In this document: in pieces, positions 44,355 through 55,392 of the stretch
Numbering within the stretch: the first letter of the stretch is position 1
How the letters are laid out: each line of letters opens with the position of its first letter
NCBI GenBank assembly: GCA_020912385.1
Contig: CP087211.1
Location: 682,001-746,000 of the forward strand
Direction: 5' to 3'
DNA: 64,000 nucleotides
Origin: Neofusicoccum parvum
Lineage: Eukaryota; Ascomycota; Dothideomycetes; Botryosphaeriales; Botryosphaeriaceae
Translations under genes and position numbers: made by a program
The notes under the pieces: generated by a model
The model's database searches: none
Told to the model about the DNA's origin: nothing
What the model saw: the letters and a program-made list of their open reading frames with translations, nothing else

Positions 44355-46476
44355 CTAAGCTGCGGGCATCCTTGCCTCGCTCAAGCTCGGGAGCTTGTAA
44401 ATGTCTGGGAAGGGTTCAATGAATGGCCCAGTGTCTGGAATACGCTCGGAATCGACCCAATTTCCATGAACAGCAGAGCGAAGACCTAATTATTGCGATA
44501 TTATTAGATATTGGGCATGATAACTTGGTCGGGGAATGGCTTACGGAAAGGCAAGATGATTCGGGCTACAACCTTTTGAAAGTCCCTCGTGTCTTGAATG
44601 ATCTGAAAGTGGGTTAGTACAATAAAAGGTTTCCCAGAGGGGATTTTTACCACTTCATTTCGGCCTTCCGGAATATTGTCGATCATCGTGATCAGGAAGC
44701 CGTCGCCCTCTGCAGCGTTAGGGGAACGCGGGCTGAAGCACGGTTCCTGGACCAGACATCCAGGACCTGGACTGAACATCTCCAGTTTCTTGGTCTCGTA
44801 ATCGTACCGCGCCAGGACATTGAGTCCCTGGAAAACCAGTGACGGGTCAAGGGTTGATTCGGGTCTGAAGCAGGCAAGGAAGGTAACTCGGTCTGAAAAA
44901 TAGTCAATTGGACGATGTAGAGTGAGAGGACTTTGGCGGACTCCTTACTCTTCTCAGTCAAAAATCTCTCGTCAATACGGGGAAACTCGCAAGGCACATC
45001 AACAAGAGTCTCTGTACTATTCATGAGCATGCGTTCTTCAGCTGCGGGTGCATGTGGCGTTACCAGGGTCTTCCAAAGTGTCTGTCTCAGCTTCAGGGTC
45101 TATCTGGAACTTGGCATAGACAACAGAAACCTCCTCATTCTCTTTGGGTTTGCTCGGGAGCTTTTTGGTTGCTTCAGACTGTTAAGATTAATGTCCACTG
45201 AGGAGTCTTGAGTGGCTTACGGAGAAATGTCAAAGTGTTGGCACTGGCCAAGACCGTGTCAAAGTACCTGTTGATGTATCAGCGCAAAGACGTCCGCAGA
45301 GTAAATGAAACGAGGAAACTCACACTTTACCATCTTCCTCCCAAGAAGCTCCGGTGTGGGTCGCCATCGCATTGTTCCATTTGAACCAACGAACACTCTT
45401 GTTTTGATCTCTAGGAACCAAGCCCCACCATGAGGGAACGGACTCGTGGTAGGTCCTTATATGAAGTAAGCAGACAGAGCATATATTCTGCCGTCCTGTG
45501 AAAATACCAGATATGACCACCGGGCTCCTCCAAGCCTTTGCAATCAGCGATGAACGGCATTTGCATGAGAACGATGTAGTTGTCCGTCTGTTCTGAGATC
45601 AGTATCAGATATAGAAATAAGTGAGACTAAAACGAACGATGGCGCAATCATGGATTAATCCTGGCAAGGGCATTTCGACCTCCCTCTGAAAGATCTGTTT
45701 GCCGTATTTGTCGAGCACCGTCACAGTACACTAAGACCAGTCAGCGTTGGCTTCTAGTATAGACACAGAAATGGAGAGATACATCGGGGCTTTCAACACC
45801 CTTCAAGTTGTATCCGAAGCCTACGAGCTCTCCCGTCTTTGGGTTCACATGAGGATGGGCCGTGTATGGCTTCCTGTATGGGAGCTGGCCGGGGAAGGGG
45901 TCATATCCGCCTGTGGCCATCGTATCTGCCATGGAATTTAGCGGGTTTGTTAGTCCGATACGGAGAGGGAAGCTCACTGGGGTCAAGGTCATAAGGTGCG
46001 CCGCCCTCTCCCAGAGCCAGAAGCTTCCCGGCATGGACTATGACGTTGGTGTTTGGTGCGCCGTCAACCAAGGCCCGGACACAAGGATGATGGGTGAAGG
46101 GCGCTTTAGCTATGCCGAAGAGTGCTCTCCCTGCCTTGCGCTCTGCCAGGAGGCGTTCAGTCAGGACATAACGTTGTTTGAATGACGCCTTGCCATTCTT
46201 GACCCTGAACGCGCTGATGCTGGCGTCTCCCTCGAACGCGGTTGCTTTTGATCCCCCCATAAACCAGTCGCGCTCGTAGTAGGGATCTTGCATGACCTGG
46301 TGTGGAATCTTTCAGCATTGCGTTCTGAATATTCGTTGCGGACATACCCTGTAGAAGGTCCCATCCAACTCGCAAGGAATCTCACCCTCAACCTCGAGAT
46401 CCTCGATCTCCGCATGTGCTCTGAAAGGCCTAGTTGCGGCTGAATAGTCCTTGAACGTTTTGAGAGCCTTGACCAT
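44355..46476 (-). CDS. Carotenoid/stilbene-cleavage-type dioxygenase (RPE65 family)
   Basis: Non-haem iron(II) dioxygenase that splits a C=C bond in carotenoids, apocarotenoids or stilbene-like aromatics. I model 12 exons: 46476-46348, 46296-45978, 45925-45783, 45730-45638, 45587-45508, 45455-45324, 45267-45221, 45171-45064, 45011-44949, 44892-44651, 44602-44545 and 44485-44355, in phase to 514 residues. All four iron-binding His are present: His173 (YTAHPHV), His224 (LIHDC), His288 (ATHTGASWE) and His478 (VHGNWVD). The last needs the final 59 bp intron; without it the frame stops at 44504 and loses His478. Other family blocks are GTFYR, CEFPRIDERFLT and CLVQEPCFSPR. Two splice choices are less certain: the GTTCGT donor after exon 4 and the acceptor of exon 8. 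It is divergent from the C2H2-Zn2Cys6 regulator. Confidence 0.92.
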
Positions 46477-46913
46477 GATTGCGGGATCTGTTAGAGTGCA
46501 GACAAAAGAGAGCTGGTAATGCGAAGTGGCAATGACGGTCGTACAGAGGATCAGTTGAGCTTTATGGGCATTTGCTGGTGTCTCCGTCGGCATTGATGCC
46601 TTCAGAAATGCTTGACACTAACGCCGGCCAACTTACTCCATCGGCGCATGTATTGCTGCTTGTGCTTTGGGAGCTATCCACCTCCATCGGGCTAGCCCGT
46701 TTTGGAAATGGGCAACACCCTCCGTCGGGCCCCACCCCCGCGATAGGAGACCCAGTCGTCACAAAACCCACCGGTCCGAAAAGTCCGAGTGCGCCCTGTC
46801 TAACCATCTTCCAATCGGAACGCCGTCCTTTGCCACTGCAATTATTTCCTCCACCTCAGGATTGGTGATTCCTACGCTCTGGCCTACTCTTCTACTTCAA
46901 CTCCTGCGAGATC
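46477..46913. promoter_or_regulatory. Shared divergent promoter, dioxygenase and C2H2-Zn2Cys6 regulator
   Basis: 437 bp between the two start codons. A regulator divergent from an enzyme gene often controls it through this interval. CGG/CCG-type triplets occur (for example near 46715-46745 and 46773), but I cannot define a site by eye. Confidence 0.5.
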
Positions 46914-49441
46914 ATGAGCGCATTCCGCTGTCCGATAGTAACCTGCGGTAGGTCTTTTCCACGTCGTGAAAACCTTTCGCGTCATGGAATCGTGCATAGC
47001 GGGCGCCGCTCTCATTCATGCTATTCATGCGGCCGTTCATACACACGGGAGTGAGTTTCGGGCGTCCTCCTGCATTCTATCGCGTGGCTGACTGGCTTTT
47101 GACACAGGGACGTTTTGAGAAGACATCAGTCTGAGCATCATGGCCCCAGCCAGCGTCTTGTACGAGCGAACGCTGCGTGCGACCGCTGCCATGCTCGGAA
47201 ACAGCGCTGTGATGGCGAAACACCTTGTCAAAGATGCGCTCTAAGGGGGCTTGGTTGCCACCGGAACCGCTTAGCCAGCTCTACCGCAACTTCTTCACCT
47301 GGAGAGCCCACGCCTCCCAACTGTCCATCGTCGTCTCTTTCGATTTGTACTCGAATTTCCAGTGGCTCGTCAGAAAGCTCGACTACTACACAAATAAAAC
47401 CGGTGCAAGGCAACACGAACGACCTGCCAGGATCATCGGAGGCGAATGCGCATGTGCATACCCCGGTAGCCTCGACCTCGCCGCTACCATTTATGCAAGA
47501 TATCGCTCTTGCAGGGGAATTTCTTGATTCTCTCAATGAATATACACCGCCTTTTTTCTCGTATTCACCGATGGCCACTGAGATCGACGGTTATTGGGCG
47601 GCGAGAAACAGGACAGAAAGCCTCCAACTCCTATCCGGACAATGTGTTGACTCAACCACCGGGCGATTCCAAGCAAGCATACTTTCAGTTCCCTCGGATA
47701 TTGCACTTTTAATCCCAAGGATTGCTGAGGAGAGATACTTGGCACAATATTTCCTGGACTTCCATCACTCATGGCCTATTCTGCACAAGACAGATTTGGC
47801 AGAAGGAAGGCTGCCACTCGAACTCATTTGTTCAATGGCTCTGATTGGAAAACTATTCTCAGAAGGACGATTGGAAAATTCCGAGAAAGATGTGCACACA
47901 TGGCTACTCTCCAATTTGAGTTCACATCTCTGTCAGGTGAGTCAGTATTCTCGCTCATGATACATGCGTTTATATTCACATCATTCGAAGTATCAGAATA
48001 CTCATAGAGCTGGCCCAACCAAAGCTGAGCTTTCTGTAGCTCAAGCTCTCTTAATCAATATTGTTGTGGGTTTCTTAGTCAAGGTTCGTTATCTAAGCCG
48101 GTCGATCGTCGGCGTGTCGAATTCACACAAGACTACAGCAAGATCCGTTACGCTTAAGTTTGCTTTCCAATCTTGGTGTACTCGTTGAATGGGTTCGTGA
48201 AGCTGGGCTTCTGCGGGCGGACCAGTGGCGCTTGCAAGAGCAAGCCTCAATGGGTGAGTGGCAGCAGTGGAAGTTTGTTGAAAGTTGGAAAAGGTAAAAA
48301 CAATGCTACATGACTGCAGCTGAAAGACTGACAGGAGGATAGGCTTGTGTTTGCTACGTTCCGTCTCGACTGCTTTATGAACATCGTGCGTGACCGGATA
48401 TCGATCATCCGCTTTCAAGAGATCTCCTTGCCACTTCCTTGTACAGACACTTTGTGGAACCTGGAAAGCTTCGAGGACTGGGACCGCGCAAGACTTCTAG
48501 AACCAAAAGAACGAAGCCACAGATCATTTTCTTCAATTTGTACCTCCGAATTATCCACTCAAAGGTTTGAGCTCACGGCCCTACTTGAAGAGGACATCGC
48601 ATTGGTTCTATGCGCGCTACAATCAAGACTCTGGGAGGACATACAGCAGGAGGAGGACATCAACACCCGCTTCAGAGACTCAGAAGCTGATCAAGGTGAT
48701 CCGTCAAGGATTTTAGGCTTTGGAGAGCCTTGGTGCGTACATCTGGAAGGCTGGCGCGCACGCATGGAACGCTGTCAGGGCAGGCAGAACACATGCCTTC
48801 CCCCGATCAACAGGCACCTCGCAAGGCTCAGCGCAAAGATGCTTTACAGTCTTTCCTACTTGCGCATCTACGCCGATCTTTCTGCCATACACAGCATGGT
48901 TTGGACCCGCAATTTGAACTCATATTCAGGATTCATCTCGCCGCGGCAGGAGACGAAGGTTCAAACTTGGGCTCGCTCCAGGAATGCAAGGGTAGCTATG
49001 CTGTACGCAGGCCGTATGCTTCGACTATACACAAGAGATGTAGCATACCTCAACTCTTTGCAAGGACACGTTGACCCGGTGAGTATGGGCTCCATGTATC
49101 GTGCAGCACTGGTGGTATGGGCGTATACTCGAACCACCTTCAGTTGTGAATTATGCATCGCATCGCACGATGGAATCGTCCAGACGCAAAACTCAACGGA
49201 CCTTCTTTTCGACCTGAATGAAGATTACGAGCTGATATGGGCAACATCCAACTCACAGAGTCTTACGGACTGGATCTCCAGCGGCGGAAAAGCTTCACTC
49301 AATGGCGTTCCGGTGTGCGCTTGCCAGCTTCCACGTCTGATGGAATTCTTCATAACGGCATTTGAAAAACTCTCTTCGTCTAGTAACTCTGAATACAGTA
49401 ACACACTAGTCCATCAGCTGAAAAGTGTTACTCGGTTGTAG
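46914..49441 (+). CDS. C2H2-C2H2-Zn2Cys6 transcription factor
   Basis: 768 residues from five exons: 46914-47050, 47108-47936, 47997-48083, 48139-48293 and 48343-49441. Finger 1 is C6-C11-H24-H28. Finger 2 is C36-C39-H52-H56, completed only by splicing intron 1 (SYTREDVLRRHQSEH). A Zn2Cys6 cluster follows directly at residues 70-96 (CDRCHARKQRC, CQRCALRGLGC). A Ser/Thr/Pro-rich linker leads to a fungal-specific regulatory domain: YFLDFHHSWPILHKTDL, then LSVAQALLINIVVGF, and after exon 5 begins RLVFATFRLDCFM. The double-finger plus binuclear-cluster layout is known in fungi but uncommon compared with Zn2Cys6 alone. Divergence from the dioxygenase makes it the candidate regulator of that gene and perhaps the catabolic genes to its right. 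Confidence 0.92.
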
Positions 49442-50069
49442 TTAGTCTCCAATCGTAACATCTTCATTGCGTTTCCCAGACTCGACGGAGCCTTTGATCT
49501 CGAACCCAGTGAGAAATATAAAGTTAGCAACAGCAATGCGAGATCATGAGGTGCTTACGAGAACTAGAGCAGCTAGTTAAAGTTTGCGATGCCGGTGGTG
49601 GGTTTTTTGCCGACAATCGCGGGGCTCGCCAATTTACCTAAGCTTACTCCTGGGCACATTATCATAGCATTAAAGTTATCTCCCTTTGATCTACGCAAGC
49701 TGCTCCCTTAACTTGTCCCGAAAATTCCGAGAAGTTTACCGAGGTCTCCCTTTCGCAGCCCCACGGACGAATAGTTAAACTCCACTCGCTCATCCTACTT
49801 ACCACTGCTCTTTACCCCCTAACCCACATTCAAGATCCGTAGGAAAAGATAAAATAGTAGTAAGTCATCGATCTAAGTGTAAATTAAATAACTCATAGGT
49901 TGCCCAGCAGCGATGACTCGGTCGATCTTCCCACTCGACTTCAGTCTCTCACCCTTTCAGCGGGCAAACTCATACATCAGCTATGCATTGGAATCTAGTG
50001 ACACGAAGGCATGTTCCATCAACATTTTGACCAAGCCATTGTCACTAACAATATATATATATATATAGT
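49442..50069. other. Spacer with AT dinucleotide run
   Basis: 628 bp without a clear gene. A short frame from the ATG at 49913 may be the lost first exon of the thioesterase-like locus, but I could not join it in phase. An (AT)n run at about 50050-50066 ends in an AG that looks like the splice acceptor of that locus. Confidence 0.4.
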
Positions 50070-50524
50070 ATTATGGCCACGACGTGACTACCAGGATTAA
50101 ACTCGTCGACGTGAGTCTCCGAGACGAAAAGAAGAGCCAGGAAGGCAGCACACGGCCGCCCACATGGACCGTAACCTTCGAGCTGTTGATCCCGTCAGAA
50201 CTCTGCGTGCCATCGTTCGGTACCCTACACGGCGGCGCCGTGGCAACTGTATTTGACGTCGCAACCAGCAGTGTCATCAACGCAGCCGCAAAGCCGGGTT
50301 TCTGGGAGGACGGCCATGTCAGTCGCACGCTGAGCTGCTCATACCTGCGGCCGGTTAGAGTGGAGGAGAAGATACAGATTGATTGAGAGACTGTTTCGTT
50401 GGGCAAGCGAAATGCGCTGATTAGAGGCGTGATGAGGAGACTGGACAGCAATGGTCAGATAGGGCAAATTTGCTATACGTGTGAGCATGAGAAGATTGCC
50501 CTTGGAAAGCCACAAAAGCTTTAG
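50070..50524 (+). pseudogene. Hotdog-fold thioesterase with one in-frame TGA
   Basis: The frame encodes a PaaI/ACOT13-like acyl-CoA thioesterase: a beta-rich start (TTRIKLVDVSL), the family core SFGTLHGGAVATVFDVATS with the conserved HGG loop, then HVSRTLSCSYLRPVRVEEKIQID. A TGA at 50384-50386 interrupts it exactly where homologues continue. After the stop, the same frame carries on uninterrupted with ETVSLGKRNALIRGVMRR to a natural TAG at 50522-50524. No intron can remove the TGA without loss of conserved sequence. The first exon and start codon are unresolved; there is no in-frame ATG in the open stretch. It is either a recent pseudogene, a strain-specific nonsense allele, a read-through case or a base error. 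It lies between the regulator and the SDR gene. Confidence 0.78.
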
Positions 50525-50907
50525 ACCAAAAACTGCAATATATAGTCTGATTTACACCGAAACTTCTCTAATGGTTTTGTTTGCTCTCAGAACTGGTTCC
50601 CACCGTTGATATGGCTGGGAGCTGAGCATAGACACTGAAAAATATACTATTAATAGTGATAGGAAGACGTATACACAGCTCAGATTGGTGCTTTCCTGTG
50701 GGTGATTCAAAGAAAAAAGGATTCAATTAGAATGCCTTATCAGCTCCCCTACCTACCACATCCTTCCCTACCTCAATTCCTTTTTAGCAAGCTCCGTTAG
50801 CTTACAACTTGCTCGTGATGCCCGTGCTCTTATCTGCCAGTGTGTCCTCTTTAAGAGCAGGGCGGTCGGCCTTTCCTGCAGTAGTCTACAAGTCATCAGC
50901 TTGTGCT
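50525..50907. other. Convergent spacer
   Basis: 383 AT-rich bases between the thioesterase-like locus and the SDR 3' end. Nothing recognised. Confidence 0.4.
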
Positions 50908-51989
50908 CTAAATATTGTCAGCGGGAGTCAAGAGGGATCCTACGCCTCCATCAACCGGCATAATCAAACCGGTGATCCACCCTGCCTCCTTGCTTGCCAA
51001 AAACAAAACAGCTGCGTACCATGACGAGTCAGTAAGCGCTACTTTCCCAGTCGGCTGTGTGCATGAATGAGCCTCACCATAGCCTACATCCCAGCCCGTG
51101 CCCTCTTTCTTCATCAAGTTCTGGTTGATCCTCGCCCGCCGCATCTCATCCGACATACCGCGCCCGCGCACCATCGGCGTATACGCCATGCCAGGCGCCA
51201 CGCAGTTGACGCGAATATCCTCCTGCCCGTGATGCGCGGCCATGGCGCGTGTCATCTGGATGACGGCGCCCTTGGTCGTCGGGTAGAGAAGGCTGGGATT
51301 ACCACCAAGCACTGCCGCAGTTAAGCACAGAAATCTCCATCTTGATTCTGTCGCATTACTCACAGCCGCTGACGGACGACATGTTGACGATAGACCCGCG
51401 CCCCGCCTTCCGCATCTCGGGGATCGCATACCGGCTCATCATCACCATACTCGTGACGTTGATACGGAAGTCGCGGTCCCAGGCGTCCAGGTTGATGACG
51501 GTGGCATCTCCCATGGCGCCGCCGACGCCCACTGTCAACACCAGTCAGCTGGCATTCTCTCTCGCGGAAACGTCTGTGTCTCCAGTCCGTTCAAATGCGA
51601 CTAGATCATGAACTCACCGATGTTGATTAGAATGTGCAGGGCACCCCACAGCTTGACCGTCTCCTCCACCGCATTTCTGCAGGATTCCTCATCGGTGACG
51701 TCGGTCTGGATGACCTCGGAGACGCCGCCCTCTTCGTCAATCATGCGTTTGGTCTCCTGCGCCCAGTCGGCGTTGAGGTCGAGCAGCGCAACCTTTGCGC
51801 CGTGCCGCGCGAGGAGGATGGCGGATGCGCGGCCGTTGCCGATTTCTCCTGCGATGCCGTTTTGATTAACATTGCAGCGCTGAAGGGGGAGAGATAGAAA
51901 CAAATGGAGGCCTCACCATCCATCCGTGAACCAGCGCCAGTCACGATGGCCACGTCGCCCGTGAAGTTGAACGCCCTTGGCGGAGTCAT
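50908..51989 (-). CDS. Short-chain dehydrogenase/reductase (SDR)
   Basis: NAD(P)-dependent oxidoreductase of 269 residues, the classical SDR length, from five exons: 51989-51917, 51848-51618, 51531-51364, 51311-51078 and 51011-50908. Four introns, all phase 1. The cofactor motif is TGAGSRMDGEIGNG (residues 17-30), an expanded form of TGxxxGxG rebuilt across intron 1. The catalytic set is present: VNMSSVSG with the Ser near 152, and Tyr167-x3-Lys171 in YPTTK. The C-terminal block GYAVLFLASKEAGWITG, then MPVDGG, is also restored by splicing. The substrate cannot be told. The neighbours, a thioesterase-like locus, a DAL5-type transporter and a dienelactone hydrolase, suggest a step in breakdown of an imported acid or alcohol. 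Confidence 0.93.
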
Positions 51990-52522
51990 GGTGGTATGAT
52001 GGTATCCTGCCCTTCGAGTGCGTAGCAATGTTTTCTCGTCTCAATCGCTTTTTAGTTGCATTTCTGATTGTTGAACTTATGTACATGATGCCTCATGACG
52101 TCTCCCCACCTCAATTTCCGTGGCGACTCGCCAAATCCCCGCTCGGCGTGACCCGCGTTGAGGTGCGGGGGCGGTTGCATGTTGAGGATGTGATTGGTGG
52201 GGTTTGCTGGCTTACAGCTCTCATAGCAAAATCCGTATCTGGACAAAGATGAGAAAAAAAACGGAAAGAGATATGGAGGCTTTTCCTCGCCACTCTTCTG
52301 ATGGCTTGGGCTCGGGCGACATTCTGCATTTTGATGTGTTGTAAAAATGTGGAAATTCCTCCATGCGAAGTTGTCAAGATTTCTCATACTATATCAAAAA
52401 GACCGGAGTAGGATGGCACAGTGCCGTTCGACATCCCCTGAATGATCCAACCATATCCTGAAAAATTAAAACCGAAAAGCCAGTGACTTGCTGGGTATGA
52501 GTGCAACATGTCCTTTCAAATC
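51990..52522. other. Spacer between SDR promoter and transporter 3' end
   Basis: 533 bp containing the SDR promoter and the transporter 3' untranslated region. No gene seen. Confidence 0.4.
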
Positions 52523-54918
52523 CTAAAGCACGTAACGAAAGTTCTTGTTCTCGAACTCTGTGTGGTCCAGCATTCCGGCCTCGTCGCTTTCCTCCTTGTT
52601 CGCGGGACCGTATGTCCTATCTCGGCGTCGATTCTCTACAAACATGTATACTACATTGCAATATGTGGCTTAGCAAGAACAGCAGAATTATGAAAGAATT
52701 GTGGGCTGAAACGTACCGAGCAGCAGAATATGACAGCCCGCCTTGATAGAATAGCCAACCAAGAGGCCGATGCTCGCACCTTCGTAGTACGGAGCCTGTG
52801 AATTTTTGACGACGAATGGGCCAGCGAAATTGCCCCAGCAGTATGCTGTGCTGCAGTTGGGGTCAATTGAAGGGGGCAGCAACGGATTCAAGAATGCTGA
52901 CTTACAATACAAAAGCGCTAGCCAGAGAACGATGTGTATAGCCAGCCATGTTTGACGAGATGGTTGTCAAGGATACCGTGAAGCCGACGGACTGGGCGTT
53001 GACCAGCCAGAAGCACACGAGTCTACCCCAAGTATTTGATCGAGGCAGGTATGCCAAAAGTGCCGCAGAAATAGTGCAGAGAACGTTGGCCGCCGTGGCC
53101 GTCAGCAATCTTGCTTCTGACTGTCAGTGATCTGAGAGTTAAGAGGAGTTTCAGGCGAGCAGTGGCACTCACAGTTCCGGATGTTCAGGGTGATAGCACC
53201 ACCAATAAAAAGCGCGACTATCTGAGTAGCGTCTCCAACAGACTTGAGCTCCGTAGTTTTGGTGGTCGCAAAGCCCATGTCACGGATGATAATTGTGGAG
53301 AAGGAATTCACAACGCCATTTGGTATAGCACTGTGTGAATCATTGTCAGCATGTATTGATAATCAAAAGGAGTAAGTGGGTCTCTTGACAGGGCCTAAGG
53401 AAAATCCAGCAGCACTTACGCGGCAAAAACAGAAATAAACAACAGAATTGCTTTTGGATCACGAAATGCTACCAAGATTTGCTTCTTGTCGAATGCCTTG
53501 TTCTTGATGCCGGTCTCGTTGGTTGAGACGCGTTTGACAGCAATAAGGCGCTCTCGCTGCTTTAGGAACCATGCATTGGCTGGCGAGTCGGGGAGCATGA
53601 ACCAGACGATGAATGCCCAAGCACAGGTTATACTGCCAAGCTACCATACTCAGTGAGTCAGGCTTGTTCCACACCTTATGTCGAAGATTGGATGCACTAA
53701 CTATGTAGAAGATAAGCTCCCATCGTTCGGGAGTCATGTCCGCCGGAAGTTTGGAGATACCCATGGAAATATAAGAGCCAACCTACAAAAGACTCTTTAG
53801 CCTTTATACTCACATATCTTGGTACGCGGGGGATTGAACATACTATTCCACCCCAGCCCAAGGCAGAACTGGAAATACAGTCATTCAAGGCTTTTCAAAA
53901 CGAACCGAAATATCTATACACTTACTACCATATGCACTGGCGTAGTGGAATTTCCCTTCTTGTGTACCAGAACCCGGTCATGAGAGTCAGCCCACTTGAA
54001 GAAAGGATGATTAGCAGGTCCAAATAAAGGTGATCGGAGCTTAGCTCCTCAAAAGAATGCTCACGGTGTAACCGCAGCCTCAAAAACGCCCATGATGACT
54101 ATTTATTTCATCAACGATTGCATTCTGGCTGGGGAGGCGGTGGTCAGTGTTTGACATACATCGAACAGCCACTACATAGGTTAGATTCTGCTGGGCCTGA
54201 GGAATTTAAGGTCTTGAAACTCACTAGCGCTTGAGTAAGATCGACACTGGGTTAAGATGATGACTGTGAATCCCCAGCATAAGACACTGACAGCCATGAC
54301 TTTCTGGGCCGGTAGTCGACCGATGAGCCAGCCGCACGGATACTGTCCGAAGAAGTAACCAGCGTACACAACTATTTGCACGTTAAGCGCCAATGCTGGC
54401 AATGGCCATACCCGCAGCGGGTACGTACTAGCAGACAGGTAGTTAAACTGTTGTCCATGGAGACCTAGAGCCTTCTGATACCCAAAAAGATTGGCATAGT
54501 TGAGGGCAGTCTTGTCCATGAACTGTAGAGCTTGGGTGATCAAGAAGGTAGGGAGGATAATGAAATCGATCTTCCATCTCACAGTCCGAGCCTGGCATAT
54601 GGTCAGTCAAATGTCTACAATTACATTCTCACCCTGCATGCTCTCTTCATGGATGATGTCATACTTCTCGTTCAGAAACATCGATATCGAGAGCCTCAAG
54701 GTACTCTTTGTATCCGACTGCATTCTCCTGGTGGATTATTATCGTCAATATGTTCTTCCGCGCCCAGACTGACTTAGCAGGAACGTATGGGAGCGCACCA
54801 CTTGGACATCGTCTTTCTTGAAGCCATGAGGATTTTCTGTGATGGACGAGGGGCCTTTCCTCTCTATATTGTCCGGTTGGCCGGCCGTATCCTTGGACTC
54901 TGGGATAGTATGCGCCAT
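52523..54918 (-). CDS. MFS transporter, allantoate permease (DAL5) family
   Basis: Plasma-membrane anion:proton symporter type of 525 residues, about 12 membrane segments. Fourteen exons join in phase: 54918-54774, 54717-54665, 54591-54429, 54371-54225, 54171-54160, 54098-54065, 53994-53926, 53868-53844, 53782-53702, 53640-53420, 53330-53173, 53113-52906, 52850-52717 and 52650-52523. Exon 5 is only 12 bases. Family marks appear after splicing: WKIDFIILPTFLITQALQ, FMDKTALNYANLFG, FFGQYPCGWLIGRLP, AVRFIMGVFEAAVTPGL, and the late AYCWGNFAGPF with ENRRRD near the C-terminus. Known relatives carry allantoate, nicotinate, biotin precursors or aromatic acids. Neighbouring SDR and dienelactone hydrolase genes favour an aromatic or other organic acid. 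Exons 5, 6 and 8 are short and the least certain. Confidence 0.9.
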
Positions 54919-55392
54919 CACCGTGGAACTTGCCAGAAACACTTGAACCCAACAAGGTTTCAGTCAGATGAACGACGGGGAAAAGCAATGACTATAACTT
55001 TGATGAAAGAAACAAGGGTCTTATCAGAGCAAGAGATCAAAGTGAAAGACCTCTTAAACAGGGGTTCTTGGATCCTGCATGCTGACTACACGTCACCAGG
55101 CTGAATTGGTTGGCTCACCCCGCGCTGTCGATCCGGAGCCCCGCTGTGGCCGCAGAACACTGGCAGTCGCGGAATTGCCGAGGCGAAATCCCGCGGGAAC
55201 AACCCAGCCGGGCGGATCAAAGTCAATGAAGATAGGTTTACATGATGCTAGCAGCCGATTCGGCGAGCTCTTCATCCCGGACGGTTGATTACTTGACCGC
55301 GCGATCCTGCCCCTCTTTTCTCTCTTTTCCTCCCAGTGTGTGCTCTCGTAGCTACCGGACTTTTCACCCTGCTTCCCTCGTACTGCGCATCG
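54919..55392. promoter_or_regulatory. Divergent promoter, transporter and dienelactone hydrolase
   Basis: 474 bp between the divergent starts of the transporter (minus) and the dienelactone hydrolase (plus). CGG-bearing segments occur near 55150-55265. The arrangement suggests co-regulation; no site is assigned. Confidence 0.5.

Noticed and set aside
49913..50069. ATG at 49913 as first exon of the thioesterase-like locus
   Set aside because: No donor gives an in-phase junction with the acceptor at the end of the AT run.
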